Shown here piece by piece: positions 60,998 to 64,000 of a stretch of DNA of 64,000 nt. The translations under genes were made by a program, and so were the position numbers. Numbering within the stretch: the first letter of the stretch is position 1; each line of letters starts with the position of its first letter. The DNA comes from Saccharopolyspora gloriosae. GTDB taxonomy: Bacteria; Actinomycetota; Actinomycetes; Mycobacteriales; Pseudonocardiaceae. The stretch is from the NCBI RefSeq assembly GCF_022828475.1, contig NZ_CP059557.1:6061470-6125469 (forward strand), given 5' to 3'. The notes below the pieces were generated by a model. That model made no database searches, was not told the origin of the DNA, and saw only the letters and a program-made list of their open reading frames with translations.

Positions 60998-63685
60998 TCA
61001 GGCCGCGAATTCCCACTTTCCTGATCCGATCTCGTACACGTCGTATTCGGCGTCCCGTCGAATGAATGACGCATTCGGATCCGCCCGGACCGCGACCGGC
61101 ACGTGAACCTCGGCGGTGGTGTTCACCGGAACCTCCGCTTCGAGCCGGTACCGCCCGTCCACTTGCGACCAGCGGGTCACGATTTCCCCGTACGGCCCGG
61201 AGAACCGGGCCGTCGCCCGGTCCACACCGCCGCCGGGACGCGGGCGCACGAGCACCCTGCGGAACCCCGGCGCCAGCGGTTGGATGCCCGCGATCGTCCG
61301 GTACATCCATTCGCCGACGGAACCGTAGGCGTAATGGTTGAACGAATTCATCGACGGATCGTTGAACTCGCCATCCGGCCGGATCGAGTCCCAGCGCTCC
61401 CACATGGTCGTGGCACCACGGTCGATCTGATAGCCCCACGAGGGGAATTCGCGCTGCTCCAGCAGCCGATAGGCGGTGTCGAGGTGGCCGGTGGCGGTGA
61501 GCACCGGCAACAGGTACGGCGTGCCGAGGAAACCCGTGGACAGATGCCCGCCGCGCTCCTCGATGAGCGAGACCAGCCGGTCGGCGGCGGCGCCGCGCGA
61601 CCCTTCCGGCAGCAGGTCGAAGGACAGCGCGAGCACGTATCCGGTCTGGGTGTCGCCGCGGCCCTCCGTGGCGTCATCGCGCAATCGGCCCGATGAGTCC
61701 AGGTAAGCCTGTTGGAAGGCTTGGCGCACTCGTCCGTGGTGTTCGCGGTGACGTTCCGCGTCCGCGGTCTCGCCGAGAGCGTCGGCGACTCGCGCGGCGG
61801 CCCGTGCCGCGTAGCCGACCCAGGCGGTGGCGATGAGGTCGCGCCGGGTCTCCTCGTCGACGTTGAGCCAGTCGCCGTAGCGCGCCCCGTCCGCAGGTCG
61901 CAGGTCGCCGTCGCTGGTCGCGGTCAGGTATTCGAGCCAGCGCAGGATCGCCGGGTAGTTCTCCGCGAGCACCCGCCGGTCGCCGAAGCGTTCGTAGAGC
62001 ACCCACGGGACCGTGATGCCCGCATCCCCCCAACCGGCGGTGCCCGCGCCGAGGTCGCCGACGGCGGGAGCGATGTCCGGGAACGCGCCGTCCGCGCTCT
62101 GGGCGTCGCGCAGGTCGGTGGTCCACTTCGCGAGGAACCCCGCCGAGCTCGCGACGTAGGCGGCGGTCCCGCAGAACACGTTGATGTCCCCGGTCCAGCC
62201 GAGCCGCTCGTCGCGCGCCGGGGTGTCGGTGGGGATGGACAGGAAGTTGCCGCGCTGCCCCCAGGTGATGTTGCGCTGCAACTGGTCGAGCATCGGCCGG
62301 CCGGTGCTCAGCGACATCGTCTCCGGCAGGTCGGTCTGCAGCACCAGCCCCGTCACGTCGGCGGGTTCCGGCGCGACGCCGGTGACCTCGACGTAGCGGA
62401 AGCCGTGGAAGGTGAACTTCGGTTCCAGCACCTCGGTACCGCCGCCGAGCACGTAGGTGTCGGTGGCGGTGGCCTCCCGCAGGTTCTCGGTGTAGGCGGT
62501 GCCGTCGGGGTTGAGGACCTCGGCGTGGCGCACCCGCACCTCGGTGCCCGCCGTGCCGTTCACGCGCAGCCGGACCACGCCGACCATGTTCTGGCCGAGG
62601 TCGTAGACGTAGGTGCCGGGCGCCGGTTCGGTCCTGGTGGCCGCAGGCAGTTCCTCGGCCACGCGCACCGGCGGGTCCGCCTGGGCGACGGGGGCGACGC
62701 TGATCCCGTCGTCGACTTCGACGGCCGTCCAGGAGGCGGCGTCGTAACCGGGTTCGCTCCAGCCCGGGGTAGCGGCGCGGGCGTCCTGCGCCTCCCCCAT
62801 CAGCAGGTCCGAGGAGCGGATGGCGCCGGTCGTCGTGCGCCACTCGCCGTCGGTGCCGACGGTGGTGCGGTTCCCGTCCGCGTGGTCGATCTCGAGTTGC
62901 GCCCGCAGCAGCGGCCGGTCGCCGTACTGGCCGGGGCCGAACATGCCCAGGTGACCGGCGTACCAGCCGGGACCGAGGTGCGCGCCGAGCACGTTGTCGC
63001 CATCGCGCACCAGTTCCGTCACGTCGTAGGTCTGGTACTGCACCCGCAGCCGGTAGTCGGTCCAGCCGGGCGCGAGCCGGTGATCGCCGACGCGGTGGCC
63101 GTTGATCTCGGCTTCGTACACGCCGAGCGCGGTCGCGTAGAGCCGGGCGCGCACGACCGGGGCGCTCACGCGGAAGGGCGCGCGCAGCTGCGCGGTGCCG
63201 CCTTCGGGATGCCGGATCCAGTGCGCGGTCCAGTTCGCCGCGTCCCGCAACCCGGTCTCCCACCAGGCAGGTTCTCCGTACGGCGAGGCGTTTCCCTGCG
63301 CGTCCCAGACCCGGACGGTCCACCAGTACCGGGTTCGCGGCTGCAATCGCGGGCCGCCGTATTCGACGAGCAGCGAGTCGCCCGCGAGCACCTTGCCGCT
63401 GTCCCAGACATCGGCGGCGCCTTCGCGCAACAGGTCCGCGGAGGTGGCGACGAGCAGCCGGTAGGCGGTCTGCACCTGGTCGCGGGCATCTGATCCGAGC
63501 CGCCAGCTCAGCCGGGGCCGTGACAGGTCGAGGCCGAGCGGTTCGGCCGCGTGCTCTACGTCCGTGCCGATCACGCGGACGCCAGGCCCGGCCGCGGCCG
63601 CCGTGCCGGGGTTGATCGCGAGGACCGCGGCGGTGCCCGCGGTGGCTTTGAGGACGGTGCGTCGGGTGGGGCCGTGCTGGTCCAT
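60998..63685 (-). CDS. Secreted GH78 alpha-L-rhamnosidase
   Basis: An 895-residue enzyme. The N-terminus has a twin-arginine signal, R-R-T-V-L-K, then a hydrophobic stretch and A-A-A-A. Beta-sandwich domains follow (R-Y-W-W-T-V-R-V-W-D, then L-Y-A-T-A-L-G-V-Y-E-A-E-I-N-G). The catalytic (alpha/alpha)6 barrel begins near residue 470, with D-E-R-L-G-W-T-G-D (acidic residues near the general acid) and later S-F-N-H-Y-A-Y-G-S-V-G-E-W-M-Y, typical of GH78. It removes terminal L-rhamnose from glycosides outside the cell. ATG 63685; upstream are LacI-type palindromes. It may belong to a cluster that continues to the right. Confidence 0.92.
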   Translation of the reverse strand: MDQHGPTRRTVLKATAGTAAVLAINPGTAAAAGPGVRVIGTDVEHAAEPLGLDLSRPRLSWRLGSDARDQVQTAYRLLVATSADLLREGAADVWDSGKVLAGDSLLVEYGGPRLQPRTRYWWTVRVWDAQGNASPYGEPAWWETGLRDAANWTAHWIRHPEGGTAQLRAPFRVSAPVVRARLYATALGVYEAEINGHRVGDHRLAPGWTDYRLRVQYQTYDVTELVRDGDNVLGAHLGPGWYAGHLGMFGPGQYGDRPLLRAQLEIDHADGNRTTVGTDGEWRTTTGAIRSSDLLMGEAQDARAATPGWSEPGYDAASWTAVEVDDGISVAPVAQADPPVRVAEELPAATRTEPAPGTYVYDLGQNMVGVVRLRVNGTAGTEVRVRHAEVLNPDGTAYTENLREATATDTYVLGGGTEVLEPKFTFHGFRYVEVTGVAPEPADVTGLVLQTDLPETMSLSTGRPMLDQLQRNITWGQRGNFLSIPTDTPARDERLGWTGDINVFCGTAAYVASSAGFLAKWTTDLRDAQSADGAFPDIAPAVGDLGAGTAGWGDAGITVPWVLYERFGDRRVLAENYPAILRWLEYLTATSDGDLRPADGARYGDWLNVDEETRRDLIATAWVGYAARAAARVADALGETADAERHREHHGRVRQAFQQAYLDSSGRLRDDATEGRGDTQTGYVLALSFDLLPEGSRGAAADRLVSLIEERGGHLSTGFLGTPYLLPVLTATGHLDTAYRLLEQREFPSWGYQIDRGATTMWERWDSIRPDGEFNDPSMNSFNHYAYGSVGEWMYRTIAGIQPLAPGFRRVLVRPRPGGGVDRATARFSGPYGEIVTRWSQVDGRYRLEAEVPVNTTAEVHVPVAVRADPNASFIRRDAEYDVYEIGSGKWEFAA

Positions 63686-63803
63686 GTCGCCTTCCTTCTC
63701 CAGCGCGAAGCGCTGCGGGCGACCACGGGCGGGTGCATCTCGCCGGCGGGATCGCGGATCAGCACTGCGCTGGGCTGTTCCGGAGTGAGCTCGGACGGAT
63801 CAA

Positions 63804-63980
63804 TGAAACGTTTCAGCCGAACGCATCAGTGCCCTTCAGGCGAACCGCGGACGATCGGCGGCGACTTGCCTCAGGTTTGCAACGAAAGCGCCGATATGGG
63901 CTTAAACCGGCGGATTCCACATCGAGGGCGAACTGGTCGAACTTGGAGCCAACAAGTACGAACATGGATAAAACGTTTCA
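63804..63980 (-). promoter_or_regulatory. Two LacI-type operator candidates upstream of the rhamnosidase gene
   Basis: TGAAACGTTTCA at 63804-63815 is a perfect 12-bp palindrome with central CG. A copy with one difference, TAAAACGTTTCA, lies at 63969-63980. They differ from the operator shared by the isomerase and importer genes, so another LacI-family protein should bind. No gene is seen in 63686-64000; the second site may serve a gene outside the window. Confidence 0.65.
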
Positions 63981-64000
63981 AAAAAGAACATCTCAGACCG

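Overview
The window is high-GC DNA from an actinomycete, most likely a member of the Pseudonocardiaceae (Saccharopolyspora-like). Three things suggest this: the mycothiol conjugate amidase gene mca, the ESX/type VII substrate genes with DUF3558 and EspG partners, and a gene order that matches the Mycobacterium tuberculosis block Rv1080c-Rv1112 as I remember it. Landmarks of that block, from right to left, are greA, the DUF4307 gene, mca, a small membrane protein gene, a DUF255 gene, a hemolysin III gene, a Z-prenyl synthase gene, phoH, fumC, glpX, xseB, xseA, the Rv1109c-like gene, ispH, a DUF6542 gene and ychF. The species assignment is inference; the protein families are read from the sequence.

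Layout. 1-3.8 kb: a cut-off hypothetical gene, a type VII cluster (EspC-like protein, DUF1023 hydrolase, small membrane protein), then a divergent pair of a small protein gene and an HTH gene. 3.8-12.9 kb: ychF, a small lipoprotein gene, an SDR gene, the sbcD-sbcC repair operon, rmuC and an esterase gene with a likely 3' frameshift. 13.2-17.7 kb: sugar kinase and L-fucose/arabinose-type isomerase genes, divergent from a LacI-family regulator. 17.7-24 kb: two type VII operons, one with EspG, PPE-like, DUF3558 and helical proteins, the other with YbaB-like, EspC-like, WXG-membrane and two paralogous membrane proteins. 24.1-25.9 kb: a DUF5753 HTH regulator with a DUF397 partner, and two small genes. 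26-32.8 kb: a secreted GH172 (DUF2961) glycosidase and a ribose-type sugar ABC importer. 33-47 kb: DUF6542, ispH, the Rv1109c-like gene, xseA, xseB, glpX, a secreted trypsin-like protease, a ferredoxin-NADP reductase-like flavoprotein, fumC, ligB, DUF4288 and guaB1. 47.4-60.8 kb: phoH, a DUF885 protein, two chaplin-like secreted proteins, Z-prenyl synthase, hemolysin III, DUF255, an orphan EccC-like ATPase, mca, DUF4307 and greA. 61-63.7 kb: a secreted GH78 rhamnosidase.

How parts work together. The isomerase-kinase unit (14-16 kb) and the ABC importer (29-33 kb) are 12 kb apart but have the same promoter layout: TTGACA, an 18-bp spacer, a -10 hexamer, and an operator directly abutting it. 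The operator is the same 18-mer in both. They are therefore very probably one LacI-controlled sugar scavenging regulon, and the GH172 enzyme downstream of the importer may release the sugar. The family tolerances point to a D-arabinose or L-fucose type sugar, but this is not proven.

Non-coding DNA is unusually structured. Four large multi-stem intergenic palindromes (34.1, 36.0, 40.5 and 47.3 kb) keep perfect or near-perfect 17-bp stems while the stem sequence changes by compensatory substitution. A second family of strand-polar hairpins lies downstream of the sugar kinase gene (three copies of 49 bp) and of glpX. No rRNA, tRNA, CRISPR array, integrase or complete insertion sequence was seen.
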